Positions 51,781 through 62,195 of a stretch of DNA of 64,000 bases are shown here, piece after piece. How positions within the stretch are numbered: the stretch's first letter is position 1; every line of letters begins with the position of its first letter. The translations under genes were made by a program, and so were the position numbers. The stretch covers positions 412,001 through 476,000 of the forward strand of contig CM019716.1 in assembly GCA_009760885.1 (NCBI GenBank), in the 5' to 3' direction. Source of the stretch: Achatina immaculata (lineage: Eukaryota; Mollusca; Gastropoda; Stylommatophora; Achatinidae). The notes under the pieces are model-generated. The model saw nothing but the letters and a program-made list of their open reading frames with translations, did not search any database and was not told the origin of the DNA.

Positions 51781-53689
51781 CCATGACAAAAACATTAACA
51801 GAGTTCCTTTCTATGGAAACAGATTACGGCCTTTTACTTGTTTATAAGTGCCTAATGTGTGTAGCAAATTTCAAAGTCATGCCGGTTTTAATAAGGCCAT
51901 AAATTAACCAAAAAAAGTTGATTTGCACTTGCTGCATGTCAGATTTAAAGTAAACGTCTCATCGACTGGAAAATGTCAGGACATTAACTGCCATACAAGT
52001 ATTTGCATGCTTTCGAAGCGTGGACATCGCCCACGTATATAAACATTTCACGCTTCACAACAGTTCGATAAAGTGGTGCGTTTTTACTGGAGGCTAGCAT
52101 AATTTCTAGCTAGGGGCCTGAATCCTCTACTAAAGAGGTAGGAGAAGAATGTAGAAGCCTGAATCCGTCGTGCCTACAGAAGGAAAGAATACGGAAAGGG
52201 ACGTAGCACGGTGCCCTCTAACCGACATCTGGGGGACGCTCTCGTGGTAAAAGACCAGATTTAGCACGGCGGAGATGTAAATTACCGTGACCTGGTCAGG
52301 TAAATGAAGCATGCGGTTAGCGCTCAAGTCAGGCAGTGAAAAACATGGAAAGATTAAAGCAAAAGTATACGTCATATGCAAGAGCACAGGTGACAGCTTT
52401 AGTTTCGCTGACATAACAGCAACGGATAAGAAATATGTTTTATGTTTCCAAGTTTAGTGCAAACGTAGCAGTAGAGTTTTTAAGCGCTTATCACATTAAA
52501 CATTTCTTTACCAGCTTATCCACCTTCATTGTATTACTTTCTTCGAAATATCAAGATATTTTAGCTGCTATCTCATGTCAGCGCCGACTGTCTCGCCATT
52601 GATTTTAACAGTATGTAGTTCAGATCTAACGAACGCTTGCAGTAAAAGTGTATTCACCATATATTTCATTTCCATTTTCTTTCATTGCCTTAAATAAATA
52701 TATACAACTTTTGTCTACTTGGGCTGTCTGCTAGAAGGAATTCGTGTATATGCGTGCGTGTGTGCATGGTTTGCAGTCTTAAATCCACAGCTAATAGACG
52801 CTTTGTTTATATTCTTGTAACGCCTCTTTTCCTTCTTGTTTGCAAACCCTCCTTCCATGTATTTCTCTTGCGTGTTTTAGTATTTCAGGTGGTAGACTCA
52901 AGCATTCTGCTATCATGTCTGAGGTTAATGTGACCGTGTTCAAACTCTTCATTTATGTCACATTTTTTGTTCTCAATTTTTTTTTTTTTTTGCAGACAGT
53001 GTTGCCATCTTTTTTTTTTTTATTTTGTGCATTTTATTTGTTAACTTTCTCTAACTTTAACACAACTGAATATCGTAACTTGGTACAACGGGCTTCAGAA
53101 CATCTATAGTCAGTGATAGACAAGTACAGACTTGGCGTGTATAACTCTAGTTGGTAACCGTTTTAGTAAGTTGGAGAAAACGGGGGGGGGGGGGCAGCTT
53201 TGCTCGCAGCAAAGTAACGTATGACTAATGTTTTTAAAAAAATTAGTAGAAAAGCACTTTAGACTCGGGAGAAAGAAAAATATAGAGTAACTGTGATTCG
53301 AAACCTGGACGCCTGGTCAAGAGACTGCGCTGTTTGGTCACCCAAGCATTCCTTAAGTTAAAAAAGAAAAAAAAAAAGCTGGACATACTCGGCCTTTAAT
53401 ACATGTCATAACACCCGTGTAAAGCAGCGAGACTGCGACACAGAACCTCTGTCACTAGAAATTAAGCTCTCGTATGTGCATCATTGATTTTTAAGTTTGA
53501 TAAAATTGCAGCTAGTGCCATACTCTCGAAAACTTAACTTGTGTGCGTAAAATTGTTTACTTCTTGTTGTTGTTGTTGTTGTTCTTCTTCTTCTTCTTCA
53601 GTTGTGTCCCCATGTACCGTTTACATTATATGTCAGTTCTCTCTCACCCTCCCCCAGTAGATCGTCTGACTCATAAGGTACCTGTAGAT
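51781..53689. other. Stretch with nothing recognised
   Basis: The minus-strand ORF at 52130-52414 (94 codons) has no family I know. T-runs at 52979 and 53012 and a G12 run at 53182 are present. No exon supported. Confidence 0.35.
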
Positions 53690-53917
53690 ATCTGTAGAAT
53701 TGTTAGTTTGTAGAAAGATGAGTATTCCACCAACCTGAGCCTGTCATTCCGTAGAATCGTTAGATTGTAGAAAGATGAATATTCTACCAGTGCGAGTCTG
53801 TCAGTCTGTGGTCCCAGATACTTTCTCCGAAACCATGAAATAAATTTCTTACCCCCCCCCCCCTTTCCTCGGCTCGCCCACCCCATGAATTCGCCACTGG
53901 TTGAGAACGCCTGCACT
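53690..53917. mobile_element. hAT-like right end with a 59-bp internal duplication
   Basis: TGTAGAAAGATGA(G/A)TATTC(C/T)ACC units repeat at about 53693 and 53750. The end GGTTGAGAACGCCTG resembles the reverse of a hAT start. The last about 170 bp resemble 33300-33380. The left end was not found. Confidence 0.5.
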
Positions 53918-54750
53918 AGACATTTATAGAAGAACTTTTACCTATGCTGTAGTTCTAAATTGGCATCACCGAGAGCCTGTGGTTAAAGCGAGAAAACTCC
54001 ACTTCTTTATGAATAAAATGGATGGTGTTTTTTTTCCACGCCGAGCGCTTCACATTAAAAAAAAACCAACAAAACATTTTTGTTATCTGTATTCGGTACA
54101 GTCAACTGTGGTTACACTTCTGCGTTTATTTTATACCGCCGTGGTTTCATTTGCACAAACTAACGTTCAGAAAGTTCCAGAAAAAAAAAAAAGTGAAGGC
54201 GGGAGAGCTAGGAACGTTTAGAAACGTTTACATGAATTAATTCTCTAACTATATCTGGGTAAAAGAATTGCCGACGGAAGGATCTACTCACTCATTGTGG
54301 AACTGCTCAAGGTTTCGGCTGCATAAGAGTTGGCAGTAACTTGTTAACAATGCACAGTCCACCCCCACTTTCCTGAATCATAATTGTGAAAAAAAAGTTG
54401 AAAGTTTTACCTGGATTTGGGAGGAGTGTGTTTCGGAATCTACGACATTGTGTGAATGTTCTGCACCGAGAGAGAGAGAGAGAGAGTTTCCTGGTATCCT
54501 ATCACATTTAAAATGAAGAGTTCTGTGATGCATAACCACCTATCTGCCATGATATGCTTGAAAGTTCTGTTTTCTGCTTGCAAGCATTGTATACGTATTA
54601 CGATTCAGACAACGCAATTTAATTTTAATCATGTACAGAAGTTTTGAAGGATCGTTTCCCCCTTTGATTTTTTTTCCCTTGGATAAGAAACCAGAATTAA
54701 GTAACAGGCATCACGTGCAGACATGGATTTATTATCTTGTAACTCTGACA

Positions 54751-55371
54751 CAGTGTTTCTCGACATGAGCCGTCCAGTACCTTAGGGACCAAGCCAGGTA
54801 ATTGGGAACATAAGACTGAACGTGGCAGACACAGGCACCTTATTTAAACTTTTAAAATGCCCACGTATGCTAATATTTTTTTCCAAGTCTGATCATACAT
54901 ATTTGTTCTGTTGCTTTTTTTGTGCGAAACTCAGTTTTTTTTTTTTTTTTGGGGGGGGGGGGGGCAAATCAGTTACTGTCGGGCCCTTATCCGAGCACAG
55001 AAAGTAACAATCATGTAGCACCTATACGTTATTTGTGTGTGTAAGTAAAATGATTCCTTCATTGTTTTCTACAGTTTTGTGATGATTGCAGAAGGCGCTT
55101 TCTTGCTTTTCTGTTGGCAAATGTATCGTTACAGTTAAGACTCGCCGTGCCCCCTCAACACACTGGGCCCCGGATGCAGAGTTCAGGATCGCCCGTCCCT
55201 CTCTCTCTCGCCGGACCTGACTCGCACAAGCCCCGTTGTTTGCTAAATGATTTACTGAGGACGTTTTTTGTTTTTTTTTTAATGTTGGAGACATGGGAGG
55301 GGGCGCGTGAGGAAATTATAATGCAGAAAAGGAGGATGTTGGCACACACTGAAAAGCGTTGAGAAACCCTG
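54751..55371. mobile_element. Possible hAT-type non-autonomous element
   Basis: The left end CAGTGTTTCTCGACATG and the reverse of the right end CAGGGTTTCTCAACGC form short imperfect inverted repeats 620 bp apart. The 8 bp outside (CTCTGACA, GTCTGAGC) match at only five positions, so a target duplication is not shown. The inside has a T/G run and no transposase. Confidence 0.5.
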
Positions 55372-55448
55372 GTCTGAGCTAACGAAAGAACGTGATGCAG
55401 ACGTTCTAGTCACGGAAACTTAAGGGAATCCCCATGCCAGGCCTGCAG

Positions 55449-55600
55449 TGACTCATCAACTCGTGCCAGCCAATCATCGTGGCCCTGGCTCCTTCGTCAT
55501 GCCAGCCATGAATGAGAGCGTGCGTTTGCTCCGAACCAATCAAAACGTGAAGACCGCTCGAGGACAAATTGGTGGGTAGTCATGTTTTGGAGATCTAGAG
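55449..55600 (+). promoter_or_regulatory. CCAAT-box promoter region
   Basis: TGACTCA (AP-1 type, 55449-55455), CCAATCA at 55470-55476 and 55536-55542, and an inverted CCAAT (ATTGG, 55568-55572) lie within 125 bp. The patch is CpG-richer than its surroundings and sits just before the short coding exon ending at 55824. No TATA box. Confidence 0.5.
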
Positions 55601-55742
55601 TAAACATTCCATCTTGGATTCTAACAGATTCTTGAACCAACACCTGGCATATTTTGTGCTTAATCATGGAAGTAACACTGTGTCGTACCGCCTTGGAGAA
55701 TGTATCATTGTAGCTGTGGTAACATGGACGTGGTCATGCTCA

Positions 55743-58552
55743 ATGGAAGCGATTACTAATAGCTTGCGCAATACTACAATCACGCCGAGCCGCACACGAG
55801 ACAAGAATATGACTACAAAGAAAGGTGAGAATCGTTTGAAACATTGATAGATCAGCCTCAGAAGAGGGCATGCTGGTGCGTCGAGCACTTAATATTATCT
55901 GTCGTAAACTGTTTTGTAGCAAACGCCAATCTGCAGTAAGTCACGTCGGTCGGTGCAACAAGTATGTAGGTGTAGGACCTCGGGCACACAAGCTACACAG
56001 TACAGTAACCTGGGACAGTTGGTGACACTTGGCGATGTCGGGAAGCAGATGGCAGAGATGTCCTCCATATCATGAGCACTTACAGGCGTTTGCTGTATCG
56101 CATTAGTAGTTTGCATGTATGTGTATACCTGCATACACATATACATATAATTTTGCTTATTTTACTCGTACACATACCACTTGACATTGCGATGGTGGCA
56201 GTAGTTTGCTGTGCCAAGCTTCAGGAAATGGACTGTGTTGGCTAGAATCAGAAAAGCAGGCCATTTTTATGTATGCACATAGCTTGTGCAGTGCGGAAAA
56301 AGTTATCCTTTCGCGTGCAAGCTGCGCGCGCCCCACATGCATCATTGATGCCTTTATTATTGATTAATGCAGGTTATGAAAACAAAAAAATATAACATGT
56401 TTACAGTATGTGACTAGTTTTGCAGTGTAAGCAAAGAGCAGAAGTGTGTGCGTTCACTTATGCATACTTGGGTAGACCAGTCCAATATATCCAAGTCAGG
56501 CTGGTCAGATAAAGCAGTTGGTCTGTTGAGACATACTGTCCATGTGATGGGGACATTCAGCATTACTTCAAGCTGTCCATATAGCACCTGCTCGCTTGCC
56601 TTCAGGTTCTTACCTGTCTACTCATCTTCCATTCTTTCATCCCTCCTCTGCAACTTGTGCATGAACCATTGCTCCATCACACTCACTTCAGACTTGATCA
56701 TTTCATCTTCACCATTCTCTCATGTATGATCCCTCATCATCTACCTTTCTCTCAGATATCATCATTCATCTTCTATCTTTCATCTATCATCCGTAGCTTC
56801 TATCTTTCTCTTATCTATAATACTTCACCTGCCGTCTTTTTTCTCATCTATCATCCTTAATGGAACTATAGTAAGATTTTTAAAAAAATTATTGAGATTT
56901 ATTATGAGAACTGGATACAAAATAAAGATGGAAGTAGGTGTTGAACAGTGTAGATTTGTAGAAGAAAAATGAATCAGTAGGGTTATGTATATACTAAGAA
57001 TTCTGGTAGAGAGAATCTCGGAAATATAAAACGTACAGAATTTTTGATACGTACTGAAAGAAGTATTGAGTAGCATAATGGTAAGTGTGCTTATCTCTCA
57101 CATGAAGCATAGTGGTTCAGATCCAGCTGGAAAAGTCCCAGTCACCAAACTTAGAAATGGGTGCCTGGATCCTTCTGGTGCTTGGGAAGAAAAGGTTGCT
57201 AGGCGTGATGCTGATCACATCACCCTCCAGTGTGCCATCTGGTGAAGAAAAATACAGCCATTAACACAGTATTTTTAAATTCCTCTATTACATTTGGGCA
57301 GGGGGGGGGGAGTGAAACACTCGATAAGGTAATCAGCGACCCATAGCTGATATGCCAGCATCAGGGTTGGTGACCCATAGCTGACCAAGACCCTGTCCCA
57401 TCTCTCCGTGGTACTCCCAGTAATAGGCATAGCCTGGCTAACAGGGCAGGGATCGCCATAGTCCCCATGGTGGTGGAGTCTGCAAAAGTAGCATTGCACC
57501 CCCCTCCCCTTGCTTTTTAGCTGTACTCCAGGACTGAAAAAGTAGCCACCATAACCTGCTCCCACGGTGATACGATGCTGTGCCTCAACACCTCTACAGC
57601 ATCGGCTGCAAAAAAACAACAGCTCACAGTTACAAGGAATTCATACAAGTACAAATTACATTATAAGACTGTGTTTAGTGAAAGAAAACAGTAACACTGG
57701 CTATCTCCCGTACTTATATGAACTCCCTGTAACTGCGAGCTGTTGTTCTTTGCAGCCAATGCTGTAGAGATGTTGAGGTACAGCATCGTATCGGCATGAG
57801 AGCAGGTTATGGCGGCTACTTTTTCAGTCCCAGAGTACAGCTAAAAAGCAAGGGGTGTGCAATGCTTCTTTATCAAACTTCACCACCATGGGGACTATAC
57901 AATCCCTGCCTCGTTAGCCAGGCTAGGCCTGTTACTGGGGGTACCACGGAGAGGTGGGACACGGTCTTGGTCAGCTATGGGTCGCTGATTACCTTATCGG
58001 GTGTCTTCACCCCCGTTATCTCCCATAAGAAAATAAAAAGTAAAATCTCATAATGGACTTTAAAAGGATTAGCAAACTAGTTCATTGTATCCAGAATATA
58101 TGATCCATTATTTCCAAGACACCATTGTAAACAGGGTCCATAATTATGGGATTTTTACAATGTAATTGCAATATTGAAGGGAGAAGAACAACTTTGAAGA
58201 AGATGAATGTATTCAAACATCCTTGAATCCATCTGTCCATATCCTTGGTCGGCAAACAGCTGAGAAGTAACCACTCAGTTCACCTTATCCTGCTTGCTGT
58301 GCCCTAGTTTCAGTGAATGTGGTTTATAAAGTCAAGTCTAGTATGAAGGACACTATGTGTTGTTGTATTTAACGTGAAGGTCACTCTGCATAAAATATGT
58401 GGACTAATGTATGACAGGTGATAAAATGAGTTGAGGAGAAATGCTCCCTGGTGTATATGGCCATTTTTTTGGGTATACTTATTTATCTTGAGAATTCTGC
58501 TCACATTTAGCTTTTAAACTGACTCATCTAGACACATAATTTTCATGATTTG

Positions 58553-58599
<47 letters not shown>

Positions 58600-61021
58600 A
58601 AGTTATTTTTAGTATCTTTATGCATCTTTCTGTGTCACAGATCTATTTTTAGTATCTTACTTTATATTTCTTGAATAGTTTATTTTAATAAATTTCACCT
58701 AAGAACCTAAGGCAGAGGGGGCAATCAAATAAATGCAAAGTACAACATGTGGTCATATAAGTTATAGATAAACAGTTCTGTGAGCACTGATCAGCTTTGT
58801 GGCACCTTAAAGAGCATGTAGAAATTCTCTCTGATTCTCAAGACCCTCAACCAGCCATTTCTGTAATACATCAGATGTATTTTTTTGCTGTTCATCTAAG
58901 TTTCAGCTGTAATTTACTTAGTTGTCCATGGTTAACCTCTCTTCCACTTTCCTTAGGTGTATTTTCCATGGCTTCTGTAGTAGTAGTGTTTGGATCATTT
59001 CAGAGTAAATGACAGTAACTTCCAGCACATTTTTTTTCATAATTATGAGAACAAAAGTACGTAAAGGATGATCTTACATACATAGTATGTAGTGCTTTAT
59101 TTCTGTCATTGCTTTTAGGATAAAGAGTTTGTTGGGTTTAATTTTTTTCCTAACAAACAACTTCCATGCTCAACAAATGTCTATGAAACTAACACTTTAG
59201 TGAAGATGTACTTAAGATCAAGCTAGAGTGGGTGTGGTTTATCAACCATTAAGTACAATTTTTTTCAAATAGAAACAACAGAGCTTTTGTATGAAGTGCT
59301 TTGTCTGCTATTTTATTCATTAACACAATTAAATCACTTTATTAGCACTCCAAGAGCTGAACTACCCAGGATGCCTCTTGTACTTCATGACCTGTGGGAA
59401 ATTTGTTGACTCCCTCCTACTTTGGTCATTTTAGGGTAATACAACATCCAGTTTCAGAGAGTCTCCCAAAAAAAGCTGGATGTTATTTTGACAGGTTGTG
59501 GATTGCTGACCCTGATAATTGTATCATCTCTTTAACACAGTGATCTCTGTTCCTAAACAGCACAGTAAATATAATTATATTTTCTGACTGTAAGCTTAAC
59601 CAACGTGTATGTGTGTGTTTGTATGATACTGACTTCTGTGTTGATACATTGACAGCCATATGTACTGTAGCTGGCTTTCTTATGGTTTGCAGCCAGATAT
59701 TAAGCTTCAGATCTTACAGTTCAAGAGAGTCATGAAAGATTGGCGCTATTGTTAAGAGAATGTTGGTTCATTAAAATAAAATTCTAATATATCCCCAACA
59801 ACCGGTCGAATTGTTAATCTAGAATCCTTTTCTCAGTTGACTAATGTCTTATCCACTGATCTGCTCTGTCCTTGATTAAAGTAACATTTTGAAATAATGA
59901 AAATAAAGATTTGGTGATACTTGATGGGTCAAAATACAGTGGTACCTTGGGTCACGAACGCCTCTAGTCACGAACACAATTTCCGAACAGATTTTGACTC
60001 GACCTGCGAACAATGCCTCGCCACACGAATGTACAAACATGGCTTTGGCGCCATGGTTTCAGCTCACAAACAGCATCAGTTGTACTCAGGTTTGCGCACT
60101 GTGAATATTGTTTGTTGTTGCGTTGTTCTTGATATAATTTTTTTTTTTTGCTTTTTGCGTTAAATGAACCCTCATTATGGCTCCCAAGAAAGTGAAAAGT
60201 GTTAGTGACAGTGGCGTAAATAAGCCTAAGTGTATTACAGTAGAAACGAAGAAGGAAATAATAACTAAACATGAGAATGGTGTTTGTGTTTCTGATCTGG
60301 CCAAGCAGTACGACATGGCTAAATCTACGGTCTGTGCAATCTTAAAGACCAAAGTTGCACTAAAGATGGCTGATGTGGCTAAAGGAGCGACTATGTTAAC
60401 GAAGCAAAGGTCTCAAGTGTTAAAAGAAGTAGAAAAATTATTGTTAGTTTGGATTAATGAAAAGCAGCTTGCTGGGATCATTATCTTTTGAAAACACCAG
60501 CAATCGAACCACTTCCCAGGAAACAAACAAGAGAAAAAACACCAGAAATATCTACACAGTTGTCCGATGTTATTATGGAGTGGGATTCTCCTTCAAAGGA
60601 GTAGTCTTCCTCCTCCTCCTCTACCACCTACCTGTGCCAGCAACTATCAACCACAAAGATTGTATAAATACACTATATTTTATATTATATATTTTTGCTA
60701 CACATAAATCCATAAAAAAGTAAAAAAAAACAATATGTTTCTGGGGCGGGCGAATGCATTAATTTCAATGGGAAAAATTGTTTCGGTTCACGAACAGAGT
60801 CAAAGAATGATTTAAGTTTGTGACCTGAGGTACACATTATCTGAAAATGTGAAAGTTATCAAGTGTTTTCAGACAAGCAAGTTTTATATTTTAGTTTGTT
60901 CAGTATTCAAGGAGTGAGAGAAAATTCTGTGTTCTATATTTTGTTTCTTTTGTGTTTCAGGGAGGAGATTTGGAGGACCTGGCTTTAAAATGCCAGATGA
61001 AAAGGATGAGAAACTGACCAA
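55743..61021 (+). CDS. Unrecognised gene, first two coding exons (3' part outside window)
   Basis: Exon 1 ends at 55824 with the donor GTGAGA and reads ...MTTKK plus one base. Possible starts are ATG 55743 (22 extra residues) or ATG 55809, which has A at -3. Exon 2 (60961-61021) has the acceptor TTTGTGTTTCAG and the donor GTGAGT. Of its three frames, two contain stops; the only open one is the phase exon 1 supplies. The joined product reads MTTKKGRRFGGPGFKMPDE, then KDEKLTK: basic and Gly-rich, then charged. I do not recognise it. The intron is 5.1 kb and holds a SINE, the inverted repeat and Tigger. Exon pairing is an inference. Confidence 0.5.
55825..57061. other. Intronic stretch, nothing recognised
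   Basis: Includes a pyrimidine-rich, imperfectly repeated TCATC/TTTCTC region at 56690-56860. No supported feature. Confidence 0.35.
57062..57290 (+). mobile_element. tRNA-derived SINE copy
   Basis: GTAGCATAATGGTAAGTGTG (A-box region), GTGGTTCAGATCC (B box), AGAAATGGGTGCCTGGATCC and GATCACATCACCCTCCAGTG match the SINE at 8938. Confidence 0.82.
57297..58016. repeat. Long inverted repeat (foldback element), arms about 320-350 bp
   Basis: The left arm 57297-57650 (ATAAGGTAATCAGCGACCCA, TCTCCGTGGTACTCCCAGTA, CTGAAAAAGTAGCC, ACAACAGCTC) is the inverted complement of about 57690-58016 (TGGGTCGCTGATTACCTTAT, TACTGGGGGTACCACGGAGA, GGCTACTTTTTCAG, GAGCTGTTGT). The left arm carries an extra about 35-bp duplication (GACCCATAGCTGA twice). 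The arms differ by perhaps one base in ten. The ORFs 57275-57619 and 57796-58053 are mirror frames of the arms. Confidence 0.93.
58017..59936. other. Intronic stretch with CT microsatellite
   Basis: A (CT)n run lies at 58555-58592 and TATTTTTAGTATCTTA-like repeats at 58607 and 58645. No exon or known repeat found. Confidence 0.4.
59937..60838 (+). mobile_element. Tigger/pogo-type transposon, internally deleted
   Basis: Inverted ends: CAGTGGTACCTTGGGTCACG at the left, and the reverse of the right end reads AATGTGTACCTCAGGTCACA. TA precedes the left end (59935-59936). The frame 60177-60491 starts MAPKKVKSVSDSG and has the CENP-B-type helix-turn-helix (TKKEIITKHENGVCVSDLAK, YDMAKSTVCAILK) and LTKQRSQVLKEVEKLLLVWI. 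The catalytic DDE core is missing. After a frame change the C-terminal tail appears (PEISTQLSDVIMEWDSPSKE, then stop). Confidence 0.92.
60961..61021 (+). CDS. Exon 2 of the unrecognised gene
   Basis: 61 nt between a good pyrimidine tract plus CAG and GTGAGT. Open only in phase 1: RRFGGPGFKMPDEKDEKLT. It leaves phase 2. No following exon was found before 64000. Confidence 0.6.
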
Positions 61022-61269
61022 GTGAGTGGACAGATTTCTTCAGTAGCTTCTTCTTCTTCTTCTTCTTCGTTCACTTCTACCACCAAAAACCGCACTGTGA
61101 ACCTACTGAATTCATGCCTGTGGTCCTCGTTAGGTCCTGTGGTCCCCTGTGTGGTCCAAAATAGACCACACGAGATCCACGAAAGGACCACAAGAGATTC
61201 AGAGTGTCACAGTGCTTTAGCCTGTATTCTTGGTGGGTCTCGGAAGCGGGATTGCATGACACTGTGGTT

Positions 61270-61560
61270 TTCATTGCACCAGTTTAGTCTAGGGTTGGAC
61301 TTTCTCACCGGAAGACCTCGACGTGTTTAGGATATCAGTGCATCCCCGCTGGGTGAGAGGCGGTAGCCCACCCAAGCCAGAGTTGGACTTTCTCACCGGA
61401 AAACCTCGACGTGTTTTGAGATACCCGTGTATCACCGCCGGGTGAGAGGTGGTTGCCCATCCAGTCCAGGGTTGGACTTTCTCACCAGAAAACCTCAGCG
61501 TGATTAGGATACGCAAACATCCCCGCCGGGTGAGAGGTGGTTGCCTATCTAGACTTCCCT
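61270..61560. repeat. 88-89-bp tandem repeat, 3 copies, GC-rich
   Basis: TTGGACTTTCTCACCGGAA recurs at 61295, 61383 and 61472, each followed by ACCTCGACGTG and CCGCCGGGTGAGAGGTGGTT. Confidence 0.92.
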
Positions 61561-61665
61561 GGTCCAGTGTCTCCGACTTCAGCATTTTACGGTCGTGGCC
61601 GCTACCCTTCCTAGTTGTGACCAGGATGGAGCTTTTGTCCAGGAGGACGAATCCTTGCCACTAGT

Positions 61666-61965
61666 GACTTCTACCCCTGGGTTGAGCCGGTTTAGGCATT
61701 ATCCCAGTATGGGTGTGTTTGGGACGGGACCGACCTCTAGAGCAGAGGTACTGTGACATGCACAGCCTTCAAGATTCACCCCTGGTATGAGCCGGTTTAG
61801 GCAAAATTCACCAGTATGGGTGTTTATCAGGCATTGCCGACCTCTAGAGCGGAGGTGGCATGACATGTCTAGCCATCAAGTTTCACCCCTGGTGTGTGCC
61901 GGTTTAGGCATATTTCACCAGTGTAGGTGTATTTCGGACATGGGCGGCCTCTAGAGCAGAGGTGC
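61666..61965. repeat. Tandem repeat of about 105 bp, 3 copies, GC-rich
   Basis: CACCCCTGGT(A/G)TG(A/T)GCCGGTTT, read as CACCCCTGG then GCCGGTTTAGGCA, is followed by CCAGTATGGGTGT and CCGACCTCTAGAGCAGAGGT. Three units directly follow the 88-bp repeat and probably belong to the same unknown element. Confidence 0.9.
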
Positions 61966-62195
61966 CGTGGTATAGCTCTCGTAGCGATACTACTGGACAT
62001 ACCGGTTAAACTTCACTTTCCACCACCTTTTCCCATCGGCTCCGCACAGCAACCTTTATTTCTTTTCCGCATTTACTTCCTTAACCGGGAGGAGCTTCAC
62101 TCCACGCACGGCAGCTGAAAAATCTTGCCAACAGCGTCTTCAGTAGCAAACTCTATGCATTTTTGCTTCATTATTTATATACCAAACACATATAG

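Noticed and set aside
52130..52414. 94-codon minus-strand ORF
   Set aside because: Hydrophobic segment but no family, start context or exon structure.
53901..54221. 106-codon plus-strand ORF
   Set aside because: Begins in the hAT-like end, contains A-run-derived Lys stretches, and has no family similarity.
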